Shown one piece after another: positions 31,951-41,202 of a stretch of DNA of 64,000 nt. Both the position numbers and the translations under genes were made by a program. Position 1 is the first letter of the stretch; the number at the start of each line of letters is the position of its first letter. Under the pieces are notes generated by a model. That model was not told where the DNA came from, searched no databases, and saw nothing but the letters and a program-made list of their open reading frames with translations. The stretch is from CBDATA01 sp965215615 (GTDB lineage: Bacteria > Acidobacteriota > Vicinamibacteria > Marinacidobacterales > Marinacidobacteraceae): NCBI GenBank assembly GCA_965215615.1, contig OZ244068.1, positions 1,116,001-1,180,000 of the forward strand. The letters are read 5' to 3'.

Positions 31951-33503
31951 ACGGTCTCCGAAGCCTCGTCCGGGCGATCTCTCCGGTGTTTCGCTGGCGG
32001 ATCGCCTCGATCGTCCTCCTTTCGTTCTCGTCGGGCCTGCCGCTCGGCCTCGTCTGGATCGCCATCCCGGACTGGCTCCGCGCCCAGGGCGTGGATATCC
32101 GTCTGGTGGGCCTCTTCACGCTGGCGCAGGCACCCTGGACCTTCAAGTTCCTCTGGTCGCCGTTCATGGACCGCTTCGTCCCCGGCTTCTGGGGACGGCG
32201 GCGCGGGTGGATGGCGGTTTCCCAGTGCGCGCTGCTCGGCGCGTTCCTGTGGCTCGCCGGAGTGAGTGACACCGCCGAAGCGGTCCTCGTGGTTTTCGCG
32301 CTCGCGCTCGCGATCGCGGTGGCTTCGGCCTCGCAGGACATCGCGCTCGATGCCTACGCGGTGGAGGCGCTCGGGCCCCGGGAGCAGGGAGTCGCGGTGG
32401 GTGCCCGGCACGCGCTCTACCGCGCCGCGATGCTGGTTTCGGGCGGTGGAGCGATCAGCCTCGCGGCTTCTCTGGGCTTTGCGACGGTGAACGCGCTGCT
32501 CGCCCTGCTGTTCCTCCCGATGATCCTCATCACCTGGCGGGCACCCGAAACCGATGCGGGCGGCAAGGCCCCCGGAACCCTCAAGGATGCCGTCTGGAAG
32601 CCCTTCCTCGAAGCGCTGGGTCGCCCCCGGGCGCTCGAAATCCTGGCCTTCGTCTTTTTCTACAAGTTCGCCGACAACCTCGCCCAGTCCCTCACCCGGC
32701 CCTTTCTGGTGGACATGGGGTACAGCGGTTTCCACCGCGGGATCGCGCTTTCCACCATCGGCCTGATCGCCGCGGTTCTCTCCACCTTCGCCGGCGGAGT
32801 GGTGACCACCCTGATGGGCCTCGGGCCGGCGCTATGGCTTTTCGGTCTCCTCCAGATCGTCTCGAACATGGGCTATTTCTTCGTGGCGGGGGCGGAGGGA
32901 AGCCTGGCCTGGATGTACGGTGCCACCGCCTTCGAGCTGGTTTCCTCCGGCCTCGGCACCGGAGCGTTCTCGGTGCTGCTGCTGCGGATCACCGACCGCC
33001 GTTTCTCGGCGACCCAGTACGCGCTCTTTTCGAGTCTTTTCGCCCTGCCTCGGATTCTGGCCGGCCCGGTCACCGGGTATGCGGTGGACGCTCTCGGTTG
33101 GCGGGTCTTCTTCCTTTCGACGATGGCCATGGGAATTCCCGGCCTCGTCCTGCTGCACCGCTTCTCCCCGCTGGGTGTCCGGGATCCCATGTTCCACACC
33201 GGAGCTGCGGTAGCATCCGGGCCGACTTACTTTTCCCGGGGACTTTGGGGTCGGATCGGATTCGGCGTTGCCGCCGGCGGGGCGTTGAGCCTCTTCGTCG
33301 CGGCAGCCCTGACTGCTCTCCGGATGCTTCGAGAGGCACCAGAGGCGGGTTTTTCCCTTTCGGCCGGCTTCTTGCGTGTCCTCCGTCCTGAAACCATTCC
33401 TGACTGGATCCAGCTTCTTGGCATCGTGACTCTCGCTCTCGTCTCCGGCCTGTTCGTGGCCGCATTCGGATTGGCGCGCCGAGCTTCGGGAAACGATTCA
33501 TGA
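31947..33503 (+). CDS. AmpG-like MFS permease
   Basis: About 518 aa with 12-14 TM helices. The AmpG family phrase FSSGLPLGLVWIAIPDWLRA is near the N-terminus, with APWTFKFLWSPFMDRF and SQDIALDAYAVEALGPREQG, closely matching muropeptide permeases. No ATG or GTG lies upstream of the first helix. The best start is a CTG at 31947 overlapping the symporter TGA, with GGGAGGG eight to nine bases upstream; a GTG at 31986 would cut close to helix 1. AmpG imports anhydro-muropeptides for recycling. mpl and an LD-carboxypeptidase elsewhere in the window fit that pathway. Confidence 0.85.
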   Translation: MNGLRSLVRAISPVFRWRIASIVLLSFSSGLPLGLVWIAIPDWLRAQGVDIRLVGLFTLAQAPWTFKFLWSPFMDRFVPGFWGRRRGWMAVSQCALLGAFLWLAGVSDTAEAVLVVFALALAIAVASASQDIALDAYAVEALGPREQGVAVGARHALYRAAMLVSGGGAISLAASLGFATVNALLALLFLPMILITWRAPETDAGGKAPGTLKDAVWKPFLEALGRPRALEILAFVFFYKFADNLAQSLTRPFLVDMGYSGFHRGIALSTIGLIAAVLSTFAGGVVTTLMGLGPALWLFGLLQIVSNMGYFFVAGAEGSLAWMYGATAFELVSSGLGTGAFSVLLLRITDRRFSATQYALFSSLFALPRILAGPVTGYAVDALGWRVFFLSTMAMGIPGLVLLHRFSPLGVRDPMFHTGAAVASGPTYFSRGLWGRIGFGVAAGGALSLFVAAALTALRMLREAPEAGFSLSAGFLRVLRPETIPDWIQLLGIVTLALVSGLFVAAFGLARRASGNDS

Positions 33504-35662
33504 GGGCGGCGGCCATCGGCCTCTTCCTTCATCTCGGCGCATCCCTTGGCCTCGCGTTCGAGGGGCGGGTTCTCGATGCTGCCGGTGAACCGGTGGAAGG
33601 GGCGCTCGTTCAGGTGCTCGGCCATCCAGGCAGCGTGACCACCGGCCCCGATGGCCGGTTCGAGTGGCTTCCGGACCCGGTCGGCCCCTTCCATGTGCTC
33701 GTGGTGCTCCCCGGCGAGCGGTACACGGCCCCGATCCGGGTCGAAGAATTGAGCCCGCTCGTCACGCTTCGGGTCCGGCCGCTTTCGGTGACCGAGAGCG
33801 TCACGATCACGAGCGGCGCGGTCTCGCGCACCGATGCGGCCCCCGGCAATGCGCCCGCGGTGGTTTCCGGGGACGCGATCCGAGTCCGGCAAGCGCCCCG
33901 CCTCGTGGATGTGCTGGAGGCGATCCCCGGAACTTCCCGGAGCAGCGATCTGCACGCCGGTGTCCCCTCGATCCGCGGGCTGTCACGCGGCCGGACGGTG
34001 CTGCTCCTCGACGGTGCCCGGATCACCACCGAGCGGCGCGCCGGGCCGAGCGCGACCTTCCTCGACCCCTTCTTTCTCGACGCGGTGGAGGTGGTGCGCG
34101 GGCCTTCCTCGGTGGCTTACGGGTCGGATGCCTTCGGGGGGGTCATCCACGCTCGCACCCACCGGCCCTCGCCGGACGATCCCTTCCGGATCCGGGCGCG
34201 GTCGAGCGGCGGGCTTGGCCTTCCGGAAGCGAGTTTCGGGGCGGAAGTGACCGGCGGGGTGGGGAACACCGGACTGCTCCTCCAGGCACGCCATCGTGAA
34301 TTCGGGAACTACCGAAGCCCCGAAGGCGAAGTGGAAGGCTCAGGCGCACGGGATTACGGTGTCCTGGCGCGCGGGCTTTCCCGCATCGGAGGCGGCCGTC
34401 TCGCCCTTTCGATCCAGGCGGACTCCGGGCGGGACATCGGCCGGCCCCGTCGCGCCTCCTCCCGGATCTCCTATCCGGAAGAGGACTCCATCCGCCTGCT
34501 GGCGGATTACGAGTTCTCCCCCCGCTGGGGATTCGGCCGACTGGAAACGACGGCGTTCTACGGCCGGCACCGGGTCATCACCCGGAGGGAGTCGGGCCTT
34601 GCGGTGACCGATTCGCTGGTCGAAGCCGAGGACTTCATGTTGCGGGCGCGCGGCGTTCGCGCCTTCGGCAGCGGAAGGCTGGAACTCGGGGCCGAACTGC
34701 TCGAGCGATTCGGACTTGAAACCGGAGTCAGCACCACCGGGGCCGATCAGGAAGAGCTGCTCGCCGGCCTCGAAGTGCCCTCCCGGCTGGTCGGTGCCCG
34801 GCGGCGGGAAGCGGCAGCGTTCGGATTCTTCGAGCTTCCGTTCGGTGGCCGGTACAGCGGAAGCGCTGGAACCCGGCTCGCTGCGGTACGCGCAACCGGT
34901 GGCGGCCCGGCTTCCGGCCGGGGATCCCGCTCTGCCGGGGCTCTGTCCGGGTTCCTCTCGCTGCGCGCCGATCTGGTTCCGGGCTGGGCACTGACCGGCC
35001 AGCTTTCCCGCGGCTTTCGGGATCCCACCCTCTCCGACCGGTATTTCGTGGGGCTTTCCGGGCGGGGAGTCGTCTTCGGGAACCCCGAACTTCGTCCGGA
35101 GCGCTCGCTCCAGTTCGATCTGGCGCTTCGTTTCGACGATGACCGGGCGCACGGCGGGCTCTTCGCCTACCACTACCGGATCCGCGATCTGGTGGAGCGG
35201 CGGGAGACGCTGCCCGAGGTCTTCCGGTTCCGCAACCAGGGCGAGGCGGCGCTCTCGGGGCTGGAGCTGGAGGCGAGCTTCGGGAACGACGCACCCTTCC
35301 TGCTCGAAGTGGCCGCCGGGGTCTCCCGGGGCCGCGCTGCTCAAGGGGAGCCGCTCGACGGGATCGCCCCCGCCAACCTCCGGGCGGCGATCCGGAGACG
35401 GATCGGGGCGAGCGCCTTCGTCGAGGCGACCCTCCACGGTTTCGCGGGCCATAGGGCCCCCGGTCCCACCGAAGTGGCAACGGGTGCCTATACCCGTTTC
35501 GATGCTGCCGTTGGCGCTCCGCTTGGAGAAAACGCCGAGGTCCGGGTCTCGGGGCGGAACCTTCTGAACGCGGCCTATCCGATCAGCGCCGATTCCCGCG
35601 CGGTGCTCGCACCGGGACGCTCGGTAGTCGCGACGGTGATGCTGAACCTCGCCGCCGAGTAG
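33500..35662 (+). CDS. TonB-dependent outer-membrane receptor
   Basis: A 720-aa protein. A signal peptide (AAIGLFLHLGASLGLAF) is followed by a carboxypeptidase-regulatory-like domain (~20-95: EGRVLDAAGEPVEGALVQVL), a plug (~110-220: VVSGDAIRVRQAPRLVDVLE, VRGPSSVAYGSDAFGGVI) and a beta-barrel ending in VVATVMLNLAAE. The phrase SDAFGGVIHARTH and the vitamin B12/haem-type plug resemble haem or cobalamin receptors, but specificity cannot be fixed. Its start overlaps the AmpG-like stop (ATGA), suggesting one operon for capture of a ligand and onward import. It converges with the aminotransferase gene with no intergenic base. Confidence 0.92.
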   Translation: MRAAAIGLFLHLGASLGLAFEGRVLDAAGEPVEGALVQVLGHPGSVTTGPDGRFEWLPDPVGPFHVLVVLPGERYTAPIRVEELSPLVTLRVRPLSVTESVTITSGAVSRTDAAPGNAPAVVSGDAIRVRQAPRLVDVLEAIPGTSRSSDLHAGVPSIRGLSRGRTVLLLDGARITTERRAGPSATFLDPFFLDAVEVVRGPSSVAYGSDAFGGVIHARTHRPSPDDPFRIRARSSGGLGLPEASFGAEVTGGVGNTGLLLQARHREFGNYRSPEGEVEGSGARDYGVLARGLSRIGGGRLALSIQADSGRDIGRPRRASSRISYPEEDSIRLLADYEFSPRWGFGRLETTAFYGRHRVITRRESGLAVTDSLVEAEDFMLRARGVRAFGSGRLELGAELLERFGLETGVSTTGADQEELLAGLEVPSRLVGARRREAAAFGFFELPFGGRYSGSAGTRLAAVRATGGGPASGRGSRSAGALSGFLSLRADLVPGWALTGQLSRGFRDPTLSDRYFVGLSGRGVVFGNPELRPERSLQFDLALRFDDDRAHGGLFAYHYRIRDLVERRETLPEVFRFRNQGEAALSGLELEASFGNDAPFLLEVAAGVSRGRAAQGEPLDGIAPANLRAAIRRRIGASAFVEATLHGFAGHRAPGPTEVATGAYTRFDAAVGAPLGENAEVRVSGRNLLNAAYPISADSRAVLAPGRSVVATVMLNLAAE

Positions 35663-36892
35663 TCAGACGATCCGCGAGCGGAGCGTCCGGAGGCCTTCGA
35701 GGGCGCGCTCCACGTGTTCGCCGGTGTTGTAGATGTGGGGAGAGAGCCGGAACCCGCCGGAAGGAGCGCCGGCGATGCCGTGCTCGTCGTACATCCGGGA
35801 GAAGACTTCCTGGAGGTTCTCCGGGGGGACGCGGAGGATGACCACCCCGGCCGCCATCCGGTCGTCGTCGGGGGTCACGAGCGAAAATCCCATCTCCCGG
35901 GCACCTTCCCGCAGCCTTCTCCCGAGCGCCATCACCCTGGCTTCGACCTGCTCGATGCCGATCTCCTGGTGGAAGGCGGCGGTGGTCCCCATCGCCGCGA
36001 TGCAGGCATCGTCCCGCTGCCCCATGGATTCGAACTTCCGGGCACCTCGCGGGTCGGGGTCGGCATCGTCGCCCCAGCCGGGCGCGACCACCGAGGGCCA
36101 GAGCCCGGGGATCCGCTCGGAGCGGATCACCAGCACGCCGCACTCCTTGGGGCCGCAGAACCACTTGTGGGAGCTCGACGAATAGGTATCGGCACCAAGC
36201 GCGCGGGTATCGATCCGAAGGCCTCCGAAACTCTGGGCCCCGTCCACGTGGACATGGATGTCGCGTTCTTTGGCCCGGTCGGCGATCTGCCGCACCGGAA
36301 GCCGGATCCCCGATACGTTCGAGACGTGGGTGATCGCGATCAGCCTCGTCCGCGGGGTCATTGCTTCCACGAACGGTGCCACCAGATCGGCCGGCTCGGA
36401 TGGAGCGGCCGGAGTCGAGACCCGCCGCACCGAAAAGCCGTCGCGGGCGGCGCGGACATCCCAGGCGACGTTGTTGGTCGGGTGGTTCTGATCCCACAGG
36501 ATGACTTCGTCGCCGGGGCCGAACTCGACTCCGGAGTTCACGATGTTGTTGGCCTCGCTGGTGTTTCGGACGATGGCCACCTCGTCGGGATCCGCTCCCA
36601 GCATCCCGGCGAGCGCTTCCCGCGCCTCCTCCCGGAAGCTGCCGAGCTTCCCCCGGTTCTGGAAGGAGCAGTCGCGGTCCACATCCCGGGTCAGCTCGCT
36701 CACCCGATCCGCCACCACCCGGGGTGACGGGCAGAGGTTGGCGGCGTTCATCGGAACCTTGTCCTCGGTGAACGGAAATTCGCGGCGAACCAGCCGAAAA
36801 TAGCTCTCTTCGCTCCCGGGCGTTGCGGCGGCGAGCGCCGGAAGGGTCAGGGCGGTTCCGAGAAAGTGGCGGCGGGTGGTGGTGAGGGTCAT
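35663..36892 (-). CDS. TAT-exported class V aminotransferase-like PLP enzyme
   Basis: A 409-aa protein. The N-terminus TTRRHFLGTALTLPALAAA is a twin-arginine signal. The mature part is a fold-type I PLP enzyme related to cysteine desulfurase/isopenicillin N epimerase. Landmarks are VRNTSEANNIVNSGV (phosphate loop), HVHVDGAQSFGGL (Asp facing the PLP nitrogen) and SSSSHKWFCGPKECGV (Schiff-base Lys). Exported members are known, often with unknown substrates such as amino-acid racemisation or epimerisation. No sulfur-transfer cysteine is obvious. It is convergent with the TonB receptor; the next gene on its strand is an antiporter 12 bp upstream. Confidence 0.85.
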   Translation of the reverse strand: MTLTTTRRHFLGTALTLPALAAATPGSEESYFRLVRREFPFTEDKVPMNAANLCPSPRVVADRVSELTRDVDRDCSFQNRGKLGSFREEAREALAGMLGADPDEVAIVRNTSEANNIVNSGVEFGPGDEVILWDQNHPTNNVAWDVRAARDGFSVRRVSTPAAPSEPADLVAPFVEAMTPRTRLIAITHVSNVSGIRLPVRQIADRAKERDIHVHVDGAQSFGGLRIDTRALGADTYSSSSHKWFCGPKECGVLVIRSERIPGLWPSVVAPGWGDDADPDPRGARKFESMGQRDDACIAAMGTTAAFHQEIGIEQVEARVMALGRRLREGAREMGFSLVTPDDDRMAAGVVILRVPPENLQEVFSRMYDEHGIAGAPSGGFRLSPHIYNTGEHVERALEGLRTLRSRIV

Positions 36893-36904
36893 GGGCTCCC
36901 GAGT

Positions 36905-38065
36905 CTATTCCGGATGAGCGGGTTGTGTCCTTGCGCCGCGCAGCACCCGGTGGAACAGCACCGGGCAGGTCATCGAAGTGACGGCGGCGATGAGCACCGC
37001 GATGGCCCGATCCTGCTGGTCCAGCAGGCCGATCTCCATGCCCACGGTGGCCACCGCGACCACGATGCTGAGCCGGGCAGAGAGGAGGAATCCGGCGGCG
37101 GCGGCGGCGCGGAAGGAGTACCCCCAGAGGACATAGAGCATCGCGGGCAGGAACTTCACGAGGAAGGCGACCAGGATGATCACGCCCGCCCGGATCAGCA
37201 CGTCCCGGTCGGCGAGCGCGGCCACGTCGAAGCGAAGCCCGACGTTGATGAAAAAGATCGGGATGAGGAAGCCCCAGGCGATGCCGGACAACTGGCGCTT
37301 CAAGCCTTCCGGAGGCCGGAAGAGGAGGGCGAACACGCCTCCCGCGAGGAAGGCGGCGAGGATCGGTTCCACGTCGAGGATCGCGGAGAGGCCCACGAAG
37401 ACGAGCAGGAGCGCCATGGCGCCGCGGATCCCCATCTCGTCGGGGTCGTCCTTCTGAAAAAGGCGGCTCGCGCCCATCGGGTGCCACCACAGCAGGAGCT
37501 TCAGGGCCTGGAGCGCGAGAACCACGAGCAACAGCAGGGCCGGTCCGCCGATGAGTTCCGGCCCGAAACCGTCGCGGGTCCAGATGGTGATCTCCGCCAC
37601 CAGCAGCAGGGTCACGAGGTCGGCGATCACCGCCGAGACCAGGATGGCCTGGCCGATGCCGGTGCTGGTGATGCCGGCGCTGCGCATGCTGGGGAGGACC
37701 AGCGCCGCCGAGGTGGTGGCGAGCACCGGGATGTAGAAGAGCTTCAGATCCAGCAACAGGGTGGCGGCGAAGGAAAGGCCCAGGGTTCCCGCGAAGACGA
37801 GGAGCGCCTGGTAGATGGGTTTCGGGCCGCCGCGTCGCAGCGCCTCGAAATCCACTTCGAAGCCGGCGAGAAACATGAGCATGAGCAGCCCGATTTCCGC
37901 GATCTGGTCGAGGAAGGCGCTCCCCTCCACCAGCCCGAGGACCGGGCCGACCATGACTCCGAAGAGGATCTCGACGACCACCGCGGGTGCCCGGATGGCG
38001 CTCGCCACCGGCGGCAGCAGGAAGGCGGCGATCCCGATGATGATGAGCGTCCCGGATTCGTGCAT
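36905..38065 (-). CDS. CPA2-family monovalent cation/proton antiporter
   Basis: A 386-aa integral membrane protein with about 12 helices (LIIIGIAAFLLPPVASAIRA, LMLMFLAGFEVDFEALRR, GIRGAMALLLVFVGLSAILD, GFLIPIFFINVGLRFD). GPVLG, FLAGFEVD and FFINVGLRFD are recognisable Kef/NapA-type (CPA2) elements, including the conserved helix-5 region SAVIADLVTLLL. It lacks the RCK/TrkA regulatory domain of KefB/C, so it is a short Na+ or K+/H+ exchanger. Its start is the ATG at 38065, divergent from the P1 peptidase gene. Confidence 0.9.
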   Translation of the reverse strand: MHESGTLIIIGIAAFLLPPVASAIRAPAVVVEILFGVMVGPVLGLVEGSAFLDQIAEIGLLMLMFLAGFEVDFEALRRGGPKPIYQALLVFAGTLGLSFAATLLLDLKLFYIPVLATTSAALVLPSMRSAGITSTGIGQAILVSAVIADLVTLLLVAEITIWTRDGFGPELIGGPALLLLVVLALQALKLLLWWHPMGASRLFQKDDPDEMGIRGAMALLLVFVGLSAILDVEPILAAFLAGGVFALLFRPPEGLKRQLSGIAWGFLIPIFFINVGLRFDVAALADRDVLIRAGVIILVAFLVKFLPAMLYVLWGYSFRAAAAAGFLLSARLSIVVAVATVGMEIGLLDQQDRAIAVLIAAVTSMTCPVLFHRVLRGARTQPAHPE

Positions 38066-38127
38066 CAGTCTCCCCGTCGGGCCTTGGCTCGGAACACGCT
38101 ACGGAGGGTAGCCTTAACAATTACCCG

Positions 38128-39150
38128 ATGCCCGGTTGGATGCTTTTCCTGTTCGCGGCGGCAGCACAGGCCGGCGATCCCGGACTCACTGCGGTTTCCG
38201 GAGTGGAGGTGGGCCACCATGAGCTCCCTGGCCAGCCCACCGGCTGCACCGTGGTGCTCGTTCGCGAGGGGGCGACTGCGGCAGTGGATGTCCGCGGTTC
38301 GGCACCCGGCACCCGCGAGACCGATCTGCTGGATCCGGTCCATTCCGTCCAGCGGGCGCATGCGGTGGTGCTCTCCGGCGGCAGCGCTTTCGGTCTCGCG
38401 GTCGCCGACGGAGTGATGCGCTGGCTCGAAGAAGCGGATATCGGATACGCGGTCGGCCCCCATCGGGTGCCGATCGTTCCGGCGGCGATCCTTTTCGACC
38501 TCGGCATCGAGGGGAATGGAGCAGTGCGCCCCGGCCCCGATTGCGGGTACCGGGCGGCGGCTTCGGCGACCAAAGACCCGGTTCGGGCAGGAAACGCGGG
38601 TGCGGGCGCGGGTGCCACGATCGGGAAGAGCCGCGGCATGCAGTTCGCCATGAAGGGCGGGATCGGCAGCGCCTCCATCCGGGTGGAGCAGGGGGATGGC
38701 TCGGTCACCGTTGGCGCGCTGATCGCGGTCAACGCTCTTGGTGACATCGTGGATCCGGCGAACGGCGAGATCGTCGCCGGAGTCCGCTCGCCTTCGGGTG
38801 GGTTCGCTGACACCCGGAAGCTGCTGCTCGGTCCGGGTTCACTTCCTCCGCCTCCGGGCACCAATACCACCATCGGGGTGATCGCGGTGGATGCGCCTCT
38901 CACCCAGGCGGAAGCAACCAAGGTGGCTCAAATGGCGCACGACGGTCTCGCCCGCACCATCTACCCGGCTCACACGCCTGCGGATGGAGACACGCTCTTC
39001 GTGCTTGCGACCGGTTCGGGAGGGCCGATCCCGGTGGGGCGGGTGGGCGCGCTCGCGGCGGAAGTCGTGGCCCGCGCGGTGCTGGACGCGGTGCGCTCCG
39101 CCGAATCGTTGCCCGGGCTTCCCTCGGCGCGGGAGTATTCCGGTCGCTGA
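38128..39150 (+). CDS. Secreted P1/DmpA-family (S58) aminopeptidase-like protein
   Basis: A 340-aa protein. A short signal peptide (MPGWMLFLFAAAAQA) precedes the P1 family core. Marks are GVEVGHHELPGQPTGCTVVL, RETDLLDPVHSVQRAHAVVL, LSGGSAFGLAVADGVMRWL, and the autoprocessing segment PPPGTNTTIGVIAVDAPLTQ, where the enzyme self-cleaves before a Thr to make the catalytic N-terminus. Family members are beta-aminopeptidases or proteases for unusual N-terminal residues. A secreted form probably trims peptides in the periplasm. The start at 38128 follows a GC-rich leader; the next gene begins 3 bp after the stop. Confidence 0.85.
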   Translation: MPGWMLFLFAAAAQAGDPGLTAVSGVEVGHHELPGQPTGCTVVLVREGATAAVDVRGSAPGTRETDLLDPVHSVQRAHAVVLSGGSAFGLAVADGVMRWLEEADIGYAVGPHRVPIVPAAILFDLGIEGNGAVRPGPDCGYRAAASATKDPVRAGNAGAGAGATIGKSRGMQFAMKGGIGSASIRVEQGDGSVTVGALIAVNALGDIVDPANGEIVAGVRSPSGGFADTRKLLLGPGSLPPPPGTNTTIGVIAVDAPLTQAEATKVAQMAHDGLARTIYPAHTPADGDTLFVLATGSGGPIPVGRVGALAAEVVARAVLDAVRSAESLPGLPSAREYSGR

Positions 39151-39153
39151 GTC

Positions 39154-40449
39154 TTGGGTTTCGGAGCGCGCCGCCAGGTTGACGGGGCGGCCCTCCTCGC
39201 GGCCGCCGGATTCGGTGTTCTGGCTTTTCTCGCCCGGGGATCGGGAGAGCCGGACCCATGGGTCTTTCTCGGGCTCGCCGCGCTCCTCCAGTTGCTCGGA
39301 GTGGGGGCATACCGGATCGCGTCCCGAGACGGTTTCGCTCTTTCCTCCCGGCGGATCCTCGGCTACGCGCTCCTGTTCCGCCTGATCGGCATCGCGGGCG
39401 GTCCCTTTTTCGAAGACGACTATTTCCGCTATCTCTGGGACGGCTACCGCTTCGCCGAGGACGGCACGCCTTACGGGATGCCGCCGGAAGCCTGGTTCGG
39501 AGACCCCGACCTCCCGGAGGAATTCCGGATGGTGCTGGATCAGGTCAACTACCCGGAACTGCCCACCATCTACGGCCCGGCCACCCAGTTCCTCTTCCTG
39601 CTCGCCCACCATTTCACTCCCGCCCGGATCCTCGGGCTCCAGATCCTGCTGGTCGGGTTCGACCTGCTGCTCATCGGCCTGCTCCTGCGGCTCGCTCCGG
39701 CACCCGCCGTCCTGCTCTACGTTTTCTCGCCGCTCGCGGTGAAGGAGGTCGCCTTTACCGCGCACCCGGACGGATTCGCTGTCTGCCTGCTGATCGCCGC
39801 CGTCGGGTTCTCGCTCCGGGAGCGCTTCTTTCCGGCCGGCATCGCCCTCGGGCTCGCCGTCGGGGCCAAGGTGATTGCACTCGCCATCGCACCGTTCGTG
39901 TTGCTCCGCGCGGGCTTCCCGGGAGCGGTGGCCTTCCTCACGACCCTGCTGCTTCTCTATCTGCCGTTCGTGTTCTTCGGCGCGACCGACTTCGCGACGC
40001 TCGGGGTGTTCGCCCGTGAGTGGCAGTTCAACGCTCCGGTCTTCGGCCTGCTCGGGCGCTTCATGCCGGACGGGGCGGCCCGGGTTTTCTGCGGCGTTCT
40101 CTTTCTGGCCGTCGCCCTCTTCCTCTTCCTCCGCCACCGGCGGAATCCGGAGGAAGCTCCCCGGGGAGATCTGCTCTACGGCGCTCTGCTCGCGTTCGCC
40201 CCGGTGGTGAACCCCTGGTACCTGCTGTTCGTGCTCCCGTTCGCGGTCCTCCGCCCCTCGCTATGGGCGTGGGTCGCCTCCTGGTCGGTGCTGCTCTCCT
40301 ATCTGACCGGCCTCAATCTGAACGATCTGTCTCTCCACCCCTTCGGGCACCCCGGCTGGGTGCTCCCGGTGGAATACGGGCTGATCGCCCTCGTGGCCGT
40401 CTTTCCCTTCTTCTGGCGAAAGTTCAGCGCGTCGCGGGATTCCCAGTAG
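39154..40449 (+). CDS. GT-C-like membrane glycosyltransferase
   Basis: A 431-aa, about 12-TM protein. The first luminal loop contains GGPFFEDDYFRYLWDGYRFA, the acidic DD motif typical of polyprenyl-phosphate-sugar-dependent GT-C/GT87 mannosyl- or arabinosyl-type transferases. Later loops have AFTAHPDGFAVCLL and NPWYLLFVLP. The sugar donor and acceptor cannot be determined. It begins with TTG at 39154, 3 bp after the P1 peptidase stop, so the two are cotranscribed. Its 3' end overlaps the restriction enzyme remnant on the opposite strand by 26 bp. Confidence 0.72.
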   Translation: MGFGARRQVDGAALLAAAGFGVLAFLARGSGEPDPWVFLGLAALLQLLGVGAYRIASRDGFALSSRRILGYALLFRLIGIAGGPFFEDDYFRYLWDGYRFAEDGTPYGMPPEAWFGDPDLPEEFRMVLDQVNYPELPTIYGPATQFLFLLAHHFTPARILGLQILLVGFDLLLIGLLLRLAPAPAVLLYVFSPLAVKEVAFTAHPDGFAVCLLIAAVGFSLRERFFPAGIALGLAVGAKVIALAIAPFVLLRAGFPGAVAFLTTLLLLYLPFVFFGATDFATLGVFAREWQFNAPVFGLLGRFMPDGAARVFCGVLFLAVALFLFLRHRRNPEEAPRGDLLYGALLAFAPVVNPWYLLFVLPFAVLRPSLWAWVASWSVLLSYLTGLNLNDLSLHPFGHPGWVLPVEYGLIALVAVFPFFWRKFSASRDSQ

Positions 40450-41199
40450 TCCGGTTCGCCGCCTGTTCCGGGATCTCCACGCAGTCGGACGGCAGGCCGA
40501 ACGCGGCGATCGGGCACGGGATTCCCACACCGCGATCCAGCCGGTCCATGAGTTTGGACCAGTGGGTGGTGGCGGAGCCGAATTTGTCTCGCACGAAACA
40601 GGCGGCCCACGCATCCACGAAGTCTTCTCCCTGCCGATCCATGCGCTTCTTCACTTCTTTCCGCTGACGCGCCGTCGGGCTCACTCCGTGGTCAGCGAGT
40701 TCCTCCCAGCCCGTGATTCCCTGGGTCACCGCAAAACGGCGAACGAGCGATTCGATCCCGTCCTGCATGGAACTGCCACGAGTGACGATCACGCCCATGC
40801 TGATGCCGCCATCGGCATGCAGGCGGTGGAAATTTTCCAGATCCCGATCGAAGAAGGGATCCTTGTTGTTCCACTCGATCTCCAGCGCCACCGTCCCGCG
40901 GTCGCCTTTCGGACGTGATCTACCTCGTGGGATTGCGCGAGCGTAAGGCGCTGGTTGATTTCTTTCCGCACTTCGAACCGTTCTTTCTTCCATGCCGCGT
41001 CATCGAGCTCACGACGAAGCCGCTGGGTGACCCTGGCTTCGCCACCGCCTCCCTGGACCAGCTCCAGGATGGGAAGCCGCACGTCCTGCAGGACGGTGTC
41101 GATCTCGGTGACCAGACACGGAAATGCGTCGCGCAGGATCGAATCAGCGTGATTCGTGAAGCGAATGTCGAACTCCCGCTCCCGGAGAGAATCGAACAC
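40424..41199 (-). pseudogene. BglII-like type II restriction endonuclease, frameshifted
   Basis: The N-terminal frame starts at GTG 41199 (FDSLREREFDIRFTNHADSI) and runs to LAQSHEVDHVRK. The second frame resumes with GDRGTVALEIEWNNKDPFFD and RDLENFHRLHADGGIS then GVIVTRGSSM. The WNNKDPFFDRDL segment is diagnostic of BglII/BstYI-type nucleases. The two parts join if one base is added near 40905-40910 (GAAAGGCGAC). The stop is at 40424-40426. The cognate methylase lies 3 bp upstream. As written, the cutter is inactive, while the methylase remains. Confidence 0.75.
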
Positions 41200-41202
41200 G
41201 GC

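Noticed and set aside
36866..38416. Long plus-strand open frame opposite the CPA2 antiporter
   Set aside because: The translation is rich in His, Glu and Gly with no fold, consistent with a reverse-complement artefact of hydrophobic helices.
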